Of a stretch of DNA of 64,000 nt, positions 36,501-45,653 are shown piece by piece. Every line of letters starts with the position of its first letter. Within the stretch, counting starts at the first letter, position 1. Position numbers and translations under genes: made by a program. Below the pieces are notes generated by a model. That model saw only the letters and a program-made list of their open reading frames with translations, was not told where the DNA came from and did not search any database. Source of the stretch: Enchytraeus crypticus (lineage: Eukaryota > Annelida > Clitellata > Enchytraeida > Enchytraeidae); the NCBI GenBank assembly GCA_905160935.1, contig CAJHZI010000496.1, positions 506,001 to 570,000 on the forward strand, given 5' to 3'.

Positions 36501-39500
36501 GTACACTCTCATATAGCCTCGCTATCGATTATACGCGACATAATAGATGATGACCTCCCACTACATCTTGCAGGGGTGAATTTAACGTCAAGGTCTGAAG
36601 CACGAAGGGCTTCGCTTCATGCCGTGTCACCGGTGCACCGCGTTGCAAAATCTTGCATACTACATTCCACTTTACGGCGGACATACAATAAGGCATCGAC
36701 TTAAGCCTAGGTCGATAGATAGATAATGTTTTAGGGCTGTCAGTGCTTAAAATGTCATTAATTTTATATCTAACTTCATATAATCAGGCTAGAATATAAC
36801 ACAGGACTTCAACTATTACAAATATTATAAGAGCATAGAATGTATTTAACTCTCAATTATCTACTAGATGGTTCTACATAAAATACAACAGGAGAGATAT
36901 GCCTGGAGTTTTGAAGTATAGCTCGTAGGAAATTAACCAAGTCTAATTAAGAATTGCTTAACCAATCTACATGTATAAGGGACACTAAGACAGGCAGCAG
37001 TAACTGAAGAAGCAGAAATGGCCCTGAAACCAGCAAAAGCTAGATTATAACGCGGTCTTAAAACCCCTTTTCATTTCCTTTTGGTTACACATATGGCAAT
37101 CGTACATGCTGCAGAATTTACTTGCTTATATTGCCTTTTTTGGTCTTTCGTTATATCGGTCTTTCCATGGTTATTGGTAATCGTTATCAATTAATAGTAC
37201 ACTGCAGCGCAGTATATTGAAGTAAGCGCGGATTAAGAATAACCTTCCTACACCATGAGGTTTTTCTTAAAACCAGTCAGCACTCGGTCCTCTAAAATGG
37301 TCACCCATCCAAGTAGTAGCCGAGCCTGATGTTGCTTAACTTCACTTTAAAGCGCATGCCCCTATCTATGCTCTAAACCCCGCATTGCGTTGCAGCCCTC
37401 GACAAGCAGATAATTCTTCAACGTTACTAAACACAACAATCCGCTATTCTTTACACTACGCTATGCTCAAAATTGAAAACTGCAGCCAAATTCAAACAGG
37501 TCTCAAAACTATTTAATCAAAGGAATCGCATACCTTACTAAAGCTTACCAGTGAAGTGTTAACAAATCCAGCGAAAATCAATTCGGTGGCAAGAGACAGA
37601 GGCAAGTACTTGTGATCGAAAGCTCCCACTAGCGCCTGATGGACGTAGGTGGACTTGGACACCTGGGTGCTGGCCTCACAGGATCGAGACCACATCGAGG
37701 CGAAACTCTCCAGCTGAGGATCCCATTTCTATACAGATAACAGTAAAAATAAAAAAGTAAACACGCACTACATTGAAATGATCAACCATGTTGATACCTA
37801 TCACTTATAATACCACAAGTTAGCTGAGGATCCATTTCTACACAGATAACACGTAAAAGTAAAAAAGTTAAACACGCGCTATAGTGAAATGATCAACCAT
37901 GTTGATATCTATCACTTATAATACCACAGGTTAGCTGAGGATCCATTTCTACACAGATAACACGTAAAAGTAAAAAAGTTAAACACGCGCTATAGTGAAA
38001 TGATCAACCATGTTGATATCTATCACTTATAATACCACAAGACAGCTGAGGATCCATTTCTACACAATTCACACATAAAAGATTATGTCAGATATCTAAT
38101 ATATATAATAGTTTCTATAGAGTTATAATTATATATAGTGTACAGGGTTGAGAAAAATCATGGATTTTAAAATCAAAATCAAATTTAAATCGGTTTGATT
38201 TGATTTAAATCGGATTATGACTTTACTCAATTGTATTTTAATTAAAGTCTGAATTTACTCTCATTTAACAATGGCTAAACATTAATCTTATATTGGTAAA
38301 AGCATATACAAGCAGCTATGCCAGAGAAGTGAGTCTACTCGTTAGTCAGTGTTGTAGGGCAATAGTATAACACTTTTTCTTTAAAACAATGGCTCAGTGG
38401 CTCGGTTGCTCAGTGGCTCAGTTGCTAGTGGCTCAGTTGTTCAGTGGCTCAGTTGCTCAGCAGTTAGGTTCACGTCTGCGGATCAGACGAATGTTCTAAT
38501 TCTAGCGCTTCACTGATATCTTTTCGAATTAAATCGGACACTAAACTTGGCTTTAGCTTAAATCCTTTAGTGACAAAACCTGACTAACTTCTTGATATGA
38601 TGAAATTTTGCTTCAGCTGCTAAAGCGTAGGTTACCTTCAAAATCTAAAAGACCAACTTACCTTACTTCCCTTTACCTTATGTGTTTAAACCCCTAATAC
38701 GTTCCACTGTCTTTTTTAAAGTTTGACTACTAAAATTGAATCGGTCGTACATGTTAACTTGATTACTTAGACTAAATCGATTGTTCCTATTAAACGACAA
38801 GGCTGCAAGCTACAAATGGACAACATTGAGGCCTAATTATATCGATTTGAGATATTATTACACGAAGTTTGATGAACCGTTACCCCAACTCAGATGAGAG
38901 GCCTCTCAGCTCCTATATGTAAAAATTTCGTGGACTAGCAACTGTAGTGTTTCCAATATCAAAGAAGAACTGAAGAAATGATGAAAAATTTCCAGGAACT
39001 AGCTATAATTCTTTGAATTTCATGAAAGAAATTCCTAGTGAAATGAAAAGACAAGTTATTTTATTTTTAATTAACATTTTCAGTTCTTTTATGTTTGTTT
39101 ATTTAATACCACTTGACATACCTACAGCAGACTTTACAGCTCAACAATCAATTTGATATGAGCTGGGTAATTGGCCGTAAGAGTCTTACACTGAGAAGGA
39201 GATAATATCGTTTTGTGATATGAGTGTCAAAATTCCTGCTTTTAATTAACAATTAATCTCCAGATTTTCAAATCAGTTCAAAGCATTACAATTCAGCTCA
39301 TCTGAACACGTCTTGCTAGTGTATAAACGACGTGATGACACGACATCACCCTGACACGACACCATGCTGACACGACATGATGACACGACACCGAGCTACC
39401 ACGATGGCACGACACCACCTGACACGACATCACCCTGGCACGACACCAAGCTGACACGACGTGATGACACAACACCGAGCTTCCACGATGACACGACACC

Positions 39501-41455
39501 ACGCTGACACGACACTACGCTTACACGACGTGATGACACGACACCATGCTGACACTACATCACCCTGACACGACACCAAGCTGACACGACACGACTCTTA
39601 CACGACGTGATGACACGACACCATGCTGACACTACATCACCCTGACACGACACCACCTGACACGACATCACCCTGATACGACACCACCCTGACACGACAC
39701 CACCTGACACATCACCCTGACACGACACCACCTGACACATCACCCTGATACGACAACATGCTGACACGACATCACCCTGACACGACACCACCTGACACGA
39801 CATCACCCTGACACACCATCCTGACACGACATCACCCTGACGCGACACCACCTGACACGACATCACCCTGATACGACATCACCCTGACACGACACAATGC
39901 TGACACAACACTAAGCAGACAGGACGCCACGCTGACACAACACTACGCTGACACGAGACTATGCTGACACGGCACTATGCTGACACGACACCTCAATGAC
40001 ACGACACCATGCTGACACGACACTACGCTGACACCACACTACGCTGACACGCCAACACGACACCTCATTGACACGACATCACGCAGAGACGACACCACGC
40101 TGACACGACACCATCCTGATACGACACCACGCTGACACGACACCACGCTGACACGCCAACACGACACCTCATTGACACGACATCACGCAGAGACGACACC
40201 ACGCTGACACGACACTATGTTGACACGACGAGATGACACGACACCACGCTGACACGACACCACGCTGACACGACACCACGCTGACACGACCCCACAATAA
40301 ACCCATTCTTTTACTCTATATCCTATTCTTATCTTAACATCTTAACAAAGCAATAGAACATCCAATCTCCGCTCAATACTAAACAAAAAAATGCGGTGAT
40401 CTTCAAAGTTTAAAGGTCACCACAAAAACTTCCATATGCTTGAGCCAGTCGAGTGACCGACGGCTGCTATTATCCCAATATGTCGCCTTGACGAGCAGCA
40501 GTGAGCATCTGATCTTAATGTTAACCACATTGCAAAACATTATACCACCTGCATTGAAGAAATGCAATTGTTTCAACGCTAACATTAAATGCATTTTACT
40601 GAAAAAAGAATAACTGGTCATATTCTAAATGAAAATAAAAATTTGAAGACGTATTTGACGAGTAACATTTGAAGAGTACTGAGGAGTATTAATAGGAGTA
40701 CTGATACTGCAGAATACTGAAACTGTAGAGCAATTTAATGCTGCAGAAAACTAGTACCGCAGAATACTGATGCTGAATAGCACTTATATTATAGAGTAGC
40801 CTAATAATTCTACTGTAGAGTACTAAAACTGTAGAATACTACTACTGCAATAAAATGCCAATACTGTAGAGTACTAATATTACTATAGAGTTCTAAAACT
40901 GTAGAGTACTAATACTACTGTAGTGTACTAAAACCGTAGAGTACTAATACTACTGAAGTGCACCATTACTGTTGAGTACTAATACTACTGTAGAGTACTA
41001 AAACAGTAGAGTACTAATACCACTGTAGAGTACTAAAACCGTAGAGTACTAATACGACTGTAGAACACTAAAATTGTAGAGTACTAATACTACAGTAGAG
41101 TATTAAAATTGTAGAGTACTAATACTACGTAGAGTAATAATACTACTGTAAAGTACTAGAACTTTAGAGTACCAATACTACATGTACTTACCACAAACTG
41201 CATATTAGCGCCCCCATACAGTCTGCGCCTGTCATTCAGCTGATCTAGAATGACATCCTCATCTCCCTCTGTCACTCCTCGCCTTATCCTCAATCTAATT
41301 GATCTCTTTAAATCATGGCGAAGAGGATTAACGTAAATCGTATTAGATTTGTCCGACACTATTAAATCTAAATCCACTGAAGGAGATTTACTGTCAATTA
41401 AGCCAGCATTGGCCAAGATTATAATGAAAAGAGGCATCATCGTTAGTCTTAGCAT
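27525..41455 (-). CDS. CAP-domain single-pass membrane protein with PPxY-rich cytoplasmic tail
   Basis: Eight exons: 41455-41192, 37728-37549, 36199-36078, 33738-33653, 31464-31312, 30282-30175, 29577-29460, 28983-27525. All phases agree; 829 residues. Layout: signal peptide (1-22); a possible furin site RIRR before residue 61; CAP/SCP domain ('VILDQLNDRRR', 'GGANMQFVKWDPQLES', 'MWSRSC', 'YYANLYAIGC'); a CRISP-type hinge with C201, C204, C211 and C216 in 'CNQCPSTHPICLDGLC'; Ser/Thr-rich stalk to about 312; membrane helix 314-340 ('VIGVICGAVLLFILLIIS'); basic anchor RRKRLEQRR; disordered tail with PPSY, PPPY, PPKY, a Gly/Ser tract and many Ser/Thr/Asn/Arg. PPxY suggests binding to WW-domain (NEDD4-type) proteins. 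Both CAP cavity histidines are absent. The exon 3 donor (GTTTTC) is weak. I do not recognise a named orthologue; PI16/GLIPR-like proteins are the nearest theme. Confidence 0.82.
28290..28395 (-). repeat. In-frame Gly/Ser-coding minisatellite (CCACCACTA-type)
   Basis: The plus strand shows ACCACCACTACCACCACCACT-like repeats. In the minus-strand frame they encode the Gly-rich part of the cytoplasmic tail (GGGGCSGGVSGGGGSGGSGG). Length is likely polymorphic, in steps of three. Confidence 0.85.
29100..29205. repeat. About 36-bp tandem repeat, three units
   Basis: Repeats of a 'TTTAACGTCTGTT' / 'GTAGCAGTAAAACTGTG' type block in the last intron of the CAP-membrane gene. Confidence 0.75.
29352..29404. 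repeat. Dispersed 50-bp sequence shared with the 37.7-kb array
   Basis: 'AGTGAAATGATCAAC' through 'GTTGATATCTATCACTTTTA' and ATACCACA closely matches the second half of each unit at 37,712-38,080, about 8 kb away in the same gene. Confidence 0.8.
29587..29745. repeat. 54-bp tandem repeat, three units, next to a splice acceptor
   Basis: Units at 29,587, 29,641 and 29,695 share 'AATCAATCATTTAATCGATC' and 'AATAAATCACGTGG'. The array starts about 10 bases upstream (gene sense) of the membrane-segment exon's acceptor. The third unit decays into an AATC-rich stretch to about 30,080. Confidence 0.9.
30440..30548 (-). mobile_element. Dispersed repeat family B copy
   Basis: The reverse strand reads 'GGGATTGGCTGGTGGTGTGG', 'TATAGGACAGAGAGCATTTG', 'CCCGACCCTGGTTAAACTGG' and a GATGATGATGATGATAAT tail. 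This is the best-kept copy of the family in the window. Confidence 0.65.
30870..31260 (-). mobile_element. LINE family A, 3' fragment
   Basis: The minus strand reads 'KKDIRKLEGLEALEMWLLKR', then the 'VTNKGVLNRVGTNRQLI' segment and decays towards 'CTGTCGAGAG'. It lies in the CAP-membrane gene between exons 5 and 6, in sense orientation. Confidence 0.75.
31468..31808. repeat. 19-22-bp minisatellite touching a splice acceptor
   Basis: About 17 units of ACAATACGATGAGATCTAT (variants with GATTATAT or GATTCTAGAA). The array begins three bases upstream (gene sense) of the AG of exon 5 of the CAP-membrane gene. Confidence 0.95.
31809..32515 (+). mobile_element. LTR-retrotransposon fragment: LTR-like segment and short leader (fossil)
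   Basis: A roughly 700-base block splits a minisatellite. It starts TGTAATGG, has a TATA-like GTATATAAACC near 31,930, an AATAAA near 32,293, and a TTTCA end near 32,378 followed by a TGG-starting stretch that could be a primer-binding site. No gag or pol is seen, so only a remnant is left. Family (Gypsy-like) is a guess; age is unclear. Confidence 0.35.
32522..32775. repeat. 20-bp minisatellite, about 12 units
   Basis: Units of ACAATACAACGAGATTCTAA / TTATAA / TTATAT. It differs from the 31,468-31,808 array mainly by AAC instead of GAT, so both are likely halves of one array split by the intervening block. Confidence 0.95.
33046..33255 (+). repeat. 29-bp minisatellite, seven units, seeded in a family-B tail
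   Basis: Unit ATTCATTAGAGAAGCTTAGC plus TAAACTAGG. The last unit runs into 'GATTCAAGGGAAGATGATGA', the 3' tail of family B, so the array arose by expansion inside a retroposon tail. Confidence 0.95.
33845..33906 (+). mobile_element. Dispersed repeat family B tail
   Basis: 'CCGATCTTAGCTAGACTGG', GGTTCAAGGGAAGATGATG and a GAT/CAT-rich tail. About 110 bases upstream (gene sense) of exon 4 of the CAP-membrane gene. Confidence 0.55.
33910..35500. other. Intron of the CAP-membrane gene, nothing recognised
   Basis: About 1.6 kb AT-rich intronic sequence between exons 3 and 4. No repeat family or extra exon is supportable. Confidence 0.5.
35505..35865 (-). mobile_element. Dispersed repeat family C, long copy
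   Basis: Inverted relative to 4880-5250 and similar along the whole length: 'AGTGCACTGCCAAGTGGCAG' at its 3' terminus, then 'CTCCTTAGATCAACAAGTTA', 'GAGGTGGTTTGCCGTTGCC' and 'CCCGAGCACAACACGG'. The terminal hairpin stem is intact. Confidence 0.7.
36292..36515. repeat. Irregular tandem repeat of TGTACACTC/ATAAGTG
   Basis: Repeated 'TCATAAGTGTACACTC' words, broken by a segment (about 36,375-36,425) resembling 'TTTAAAGTCCAGTTCCTC' / 'GATGTCAGGGACGT' motifs of the LINE/SINE tails (also at 63,488-63,530). It lies about 95 bases upstream of exon 3 of the CAP-membrane gene. Confidence 0.7.
37268..37385 (-). pseudogene. 5S rRNA-derived sequence (pseudogene or SINE3 head)
   Basis: The minus strand reads GAAGTTAAGCAAC, then 'CTACTACTTGGATGGGTGAC' and 'GGACCGAGTGCTGACTGG', matching the 3' half of 5S rRNA with the internal promoter boxes (A box, IE, C box). 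The first ~45 bases are poorly conserved, so it is not a working gene. It could be a dispersed pseudogene or the head of a 5S-derived SINE. It lies in intron 2 of the CAP-membrane gene. Confidence 0.75.
37712..38080 (-). repeat. About 111-bp tandem array on the exon-2 acceptor of the CAP-membrane gene
   Basis: Units start at 37,712, 37,822, 37,933 and 38,044 (last one partial). Each carries AGCTGAGGATCC plus ATTTCTACAC, i.e. the reverse of acceptor TGTAG and the first codons of exon 2 (KWDPQL). Only the 37,712 unit has GGGATCC; the others have GGATCC, so using their acceptors would shift the frame and hit a stop. The true exon edge (37,728) lies inside the first unit. Confidence 0.92.
38395..38530 (+). 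mobile_element. Second tRNA-like SINE with a short tandem repeat at its head
   Basis: Repeats of GGCTCAGTTGCTCAGTGG precede a tRNA-like stretch: 'TTGCTCAGCAGTTAGGTTCA' (A-box-like), the stem CGTCTGCGGATCAGACG, and 'GAATGTTCTAATTCTAGC' in the T-arm position. A tRNA-derived SINE is the likeliest reading; the copy is single here. Confidence 0.4.
39305..40292. repeat. About 1-kb TGACACGACAC satellite-like array
   Basis: Degenerate units such as GACACGACACCACGC and TGACACGACATCACCC, with variable spacing. It lies in intron 1 of the CAP-membrane gene. GC content is higher than the surroundings. The reverse-strand frames encoding MSCQVVSCQGDV-like repeats are by-products. Confidence 0.95.
40640..41182. 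repeat. GTACTAATACTACTGTAGA minisatellite reaching a splice donor
   Basis: About 25 irregular units of 19-22 bases. The array reaches within about 5-10 bases of the donor GTAAGTAC of exon 1 of the CAP-membrane gene (41,191). Confidence 0.9.
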
Positions 41456-41689
41456 AGTTAGAGCTGGCTGGGGTAGTAAATAACGGTACGCTTGGCTGAC
41501 TAGTTATCGTTAAAATTAAAATAATTATCATCTGCAATAAATTAAAAAATCAGCTATATTAAAAATCGACTTCAGTTATCTGCCATATGGTACTGTATTA
41601 AAAGATGACTTTTAGAAAACATTTCGTTAACAAATATTGAGATGCTATATAAATTTAAGTGCACATTTGTCCTGTCAGATCCACTGTAT

Positions 41690-41775
41690 CAAAATTCACT
41701 GTTAAGAACTCTTAATTCACTGTTAGGAACTCTTAATTCACTGTTAGGAACTCATAATTCACTGTTAGGAACCCA
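41690..41775 (+). repeat. 21-bp tandem repeat, four units
   Basis: Unit approximately TTCACTGTTAGGAACTCTTAA. It lies about 240 bases upstream of the start codon of the minus-strand CAP-membrane gene, in its possible promoter or leader. Confidence 0.9.
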
Positions 41776-42194
41776 TCATTTGACTCCTAATCTTCGATCG
41801 TACTCTTCATTTCCACTTCCGCCGTAGACCAAAAAGCGAAAACACATCTTTTTTAACACTGTATTCAAGAAATCTTACCTGACAGTCTTTTGATCACCCA
41901 ATCGGCACCATTTAGAATCTGTTGTTCCCCTTCAACAACGTTTTTCTTTAAATCATTTTGGGAGAATTTGCTTGTATGTTATACAGGGGCATCCGTTACC
42001 AGGAAACGGACGCTAAACCTTAATTATTCTTATTATTAAGATACGGTAAAATCCTGGTGATTTGATCAACTACATGGTCGAATGATTGCAATCAAAAGGC
42101 TTGTATAATTTAACTGTAAATTGGAATAAGTTCTGCTAAAGAGCTGCCTTAGCCCTGTATTTGATACCATAGAACACTCTTTTACTAATCTCTC

Positions 42195-42560
42195 TCTTAG
42201 TGCACTGCCTCCTGGCAGGTCCATGGTGTATAATGCCTCCAATCTTCTCTTCTTTCCTCTTCGTGTCCACATATGAGTGGAACTTTAAATCATCTAGCAT
42301 TCCTATTCTTGGCCTGCCTCTGTCTCTATTTCCTTCCATTGTGCCTCCTATGAAGTCTAAGTCTACTAAAAGAGGTCTCTTTTAGTAGACTTTCCTCCTT
42401 TCGAATGTGTCCTATCCAACTCTTCTTGCTATTTCTTAATACATTTATCAACTGTCTATCTGTATCAATTCTCTTCAGAACTTCATCATTTGTAACCTTT
42501 CGAGTCCAGCTAATCCTTTCCAACCTTCTCCATATCCACAGTTCCAATGCCTTATACTAA
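42195..42560 (-). mobile_element. LINE family A, 3' fragment
   Basis: The minus strand gives 'MELWIWRRLERISWTRKVTN', 'EVLKRIDTDRQLINVLRNSK' and 'DRGRPRIGMLDDLKFHSYVD', ending at the CTGCCAGGAGGCAG hairpin and GTGCACT-like terminus. It contains an internal fold-back at 42,359-42,392. Confidence 0.85.
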
Positions 42561-42734
42561 TATGGATATCAAAACCTGTTAAAATTGCTTTAAATAAATT
42601 CTATAACACACATATCTATTAAGCTGGATATCTCATATTATCATCCAGCCAGATACATTATATATATGTATATGATAGACATCACATTAGTGATAAAGTT
42701 CAGTGGACATTTCATTCCACTAAATCACTGAGTT

Positions 42735-42800
42735 TTAACATAACAACAAGTATAGTGCTACTGTCACCAATGACAACGTCGAGCACTAAATTGGCCAACA
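42735..42800 (-). mobile_element. LINE (L2/CR1-like) tail fragment
   Basis: 'ATAGTGCTACTGTCACCAAT' and 'GACAACGTCGAGCACTAAAT' match the 3' UTR of the larger copy beginning about 55 bases away, as a separate small insertion or a duplicated tail. Confidence 0.6.
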
Positions 42801-42849
42801 AATATAAATCAAAGTTCTAAGATTACGAATAGAAATTCAATTTCTCTTC

Positions 42850-45288
42850 AGTAATAATAATAATAATAATAATAGCAATTAGAGTGCTACGGTTATCAAT
42901 GACAACATCGAGCACTATCGAGAACAAATCAAGCCGGCGAGCAAAAATAGAAGGTCCAAAAACGGTGCAAATTACAAAATCCAGAAATTCAGTCCAAAGT
43001 AAAGGGAGTTAAAGAAAAGGTGGTTTAGGCGCAGGTCGCTGCTCATGGACACTGGATGGAAAAGAGAGATGGAAAAGATAGGTCTTCAACTGCTTATGGA
43101 ACTGCTCATAGGAAAGCAAAGGCTGATGTGATTCAAATGAAGATTTCCGAAGATTGGATGGAAGAGAATTCCAGATCTGAGGTGCAGCATGCTGGAAAGA
43201 ACGATTAGATAGCTTAGAGCGTGAAGGTAAGCTAGGTCTCACAAGAGTAATTAACTTAGAAGACCAAGTAATAGCAGGCTGCATCACTTTAATCAAGTGA
43301 GACATACAAGTTTGTCCAGGGATGGTGATGGACTTATAGGTTAACGAAGATGTTTTGTAAATGGTACGCTCTGTAATCTTAAGCCAGTGCAAAGACTTCA
43401 AAATAGGCGTAACATGTGAGTACTTGGAACTGCAAAAAATTGCTCGCGCAAGAGAATTTTGAACAAACTGCAACCGATCAATCTCACAGCCAGGGAGATT
43501 TAAAAACAGGGAATTGCAGTAGTCCAACTTCGATTGCACAAGAGCAGCACCAATTGTAGCAGCTGTCTCACGTGGCAAATATGAACGTATTCGACGAAGA
43601 TCACGGATATGGAAGAAACATGCTTGTGAAGTTTTAGTTATGTGTTCGTGGAAGGTTAGGTGTTTATCAAGGATAGCACCGAGATTTCTCACAGAAGAAA
43701 CAGGTGATAGTTTAATACCCGAAGATAACAAAAGAGTTTTCCCATTCAGCTTCAGAAGCTGTTGAGGCGTCCTGACCAACAAGAATTCAGTCTTAGATGG
43801 ATTAAGTGCCAAGAAATTAGCAGACATCCACGAGGATATAGACTGAAAACTTTGTTTCAGGAGGGTTTCGGCATTAGAATAGCAGTTAGGAGTGAAACAA
43901 GTGTACATTTGAGTGTCATCAGCATATACTTCATGATCAAGAGAATGAGAAGAGATTAGACTGCTTAGGGGTGTTGTATAGAGGTTAAAGAGGATAGGAC
44001 CAAGAACGGAGCCTTGAGGCACACCATACTTTAAGTGAGAAGACGAAGAGATGTACCCCATCACTTTCACACTAAAAGAACGATCCGTCAGATAGGAGGA
44101 AAACCAATCAAGAACAATTCCACGAACACCAAACCAGGAAGAAAGACGTTCCAGAAGAATATTGTGATCAATGGTATCAAAAGCGGCCGAAAGATCAAGC
44201 ATACATAATCCAGTTAAGCGTTGTGTGCACATGGCATTAACAATAGAATTGCACACAGATAGAAGCACCGTTTCAGTTGAACGATGCTTAGTATAAGCAG
44301 CTTGATGCTTATTAAATAGATCATTGTAAGAGAGATGAGTAGAAAGCCTCTGAAGAACAATTCTTTCAGTGAGCTAAGATAAGTATGACAGATTAGATAT
44401 AGGCCTGTAATTCGACAATAATTCCTTATCCAGTGTGGGCTTTTTAAGCAATGGAGTAATAACTGCACGCTTAAAAGTGCCAGGAAATTTGCCAGTAGAT
44501 TGAGAGAGATTAACAATCAATGTTAATACTGGAGCAAGTATGTGAATACACTTCTTTAAAAGAGAGGTTGGGATAGGATCCAAGTCACAATGTTTAGCTG
44601 GAGAGTCTAAAACTAATTTAGTAATCTCATCAATTGTAACTGGAGTGAAATTAGAAAGCTCATCTTTGGAATGATTCTCTACTGGAATATGAGGAGTAGA
44701 GTTAGGAGCTGGAATGATAGATTCTCTAAGATTGCTTATCTTTTCTGTAAAGTATTTGGAAAATTGTTCAGGCAGTGACTCCACAGGAGTAGAAGGAAGA
44801 GAAGGAGAAATAGATCTATGTAAAAGATCATTAACGGTTTTCCATAAACTCATGACATTCACAGCCTTACTGACCAAAGAGGAGTAGTATTCTTTCTTAG
44901 CATTAGCAACAGCAGTACCATAGATCTTGTGTTGCAAATTATAAACAGTGTTCCAAAAATCTGAATGGGTATGACGCCACTTTCTTTCAGCTCTACAGCA
45001 TGCAGCCTTTAGCTTTCTCAGACCAGAAGTATACCAAGGGTTAGATTTCTTAAGCTTCTTGGTAGTTAGAGGTGCATGCTTATCAAGTAGATATGAAAGA
45101 GTAGTGTTATACTGTTTTACTAATTCATCAAGATCATTAGCAGGAGACTTGATCAAAGTCAAATTTTCAAGATCAGAACAAAAGAGATCAAAATCAACGT
45201 TATTTACACACCTAAATGAAACAGTAGGTGAATTTTTAATAGTATCTGGCTTAACATGATTATACAGTACACAATGGTCAGCTCTTTA
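42850..45288 (-). mobile_element. L2/CR1-like LINE, 5'-truncated, nearly open RT
   Basis: Minus-strand frame from about 45,288 to 43,009: it opens with the endonuclease end (SDHCVLYN), then 'NPWYTSGLRKLKAACCRAER', 'FKRAVITPLLKKPTLDKELL', 'NYRPISNLSYLS', 'LDLSAAFDTIDHNILLERLS' (RT motif A), 'GVPQGSVLGPILFNLYTTPL' (motif B), 'YADD' (motif C), and a thumb/C-terminus ending 'PAPKPPFL'. A single in-frame TAG (44,376-44,374) interrupts an otherwise open 760-residue frame. The 3' UTR ends in an (ATT)n tail at 42,850-42,880. Most of the endonuclease and any ORF1 are missing. Four or more other tails of this family lie in the window. Confidence 0.9.
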
Positions 45289-45599
45289 CTTCATAAATAT
45301 GCCGTTCAAGCAAGATCTTTCATCTCGTTTTAATCAGCTGAGACACCAGTAGCTCCTCCTCAGTTCCTTGCATGATAGAATCCTTCAGTACTTCCTTCCA
45401 TCATGTTTTTCATCATGCAGTATCCGAGAGTCCAAACACTGCTATATGGGCTAATAAATAGACCAATAATCAAGAAGTTCAACAGCAGATGATAAGTTAT
45501 CTATCACAAAGATATCAATGATGAACCTGAAGTGCGAGCCATTGCTTCGATTCCATCACGAATGCCCATCTTTGATAGAGAATCATCTCATCAATATCC

Positions 45600-45601
<2 letters not shown>

Positions 45602-45648
<47 letters not shown>
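45602..45648. repeat. (TA)n microsatellite
   Basis: Pure TA tract about 310 bases left-flanked by unique sequence after the LINE's 5' break. Confidence 0.95.

Positions 45649-45649
<1 letters not shown>

Positions 45650-45653
<4 letters not shown>

Noticed and set aside
39293-39866. Minus-strand open frames encoding Cys/His/Val-rich repeats
   Set aside because: By-product of the TGACACGACAC array; composition and period follow the repeat.
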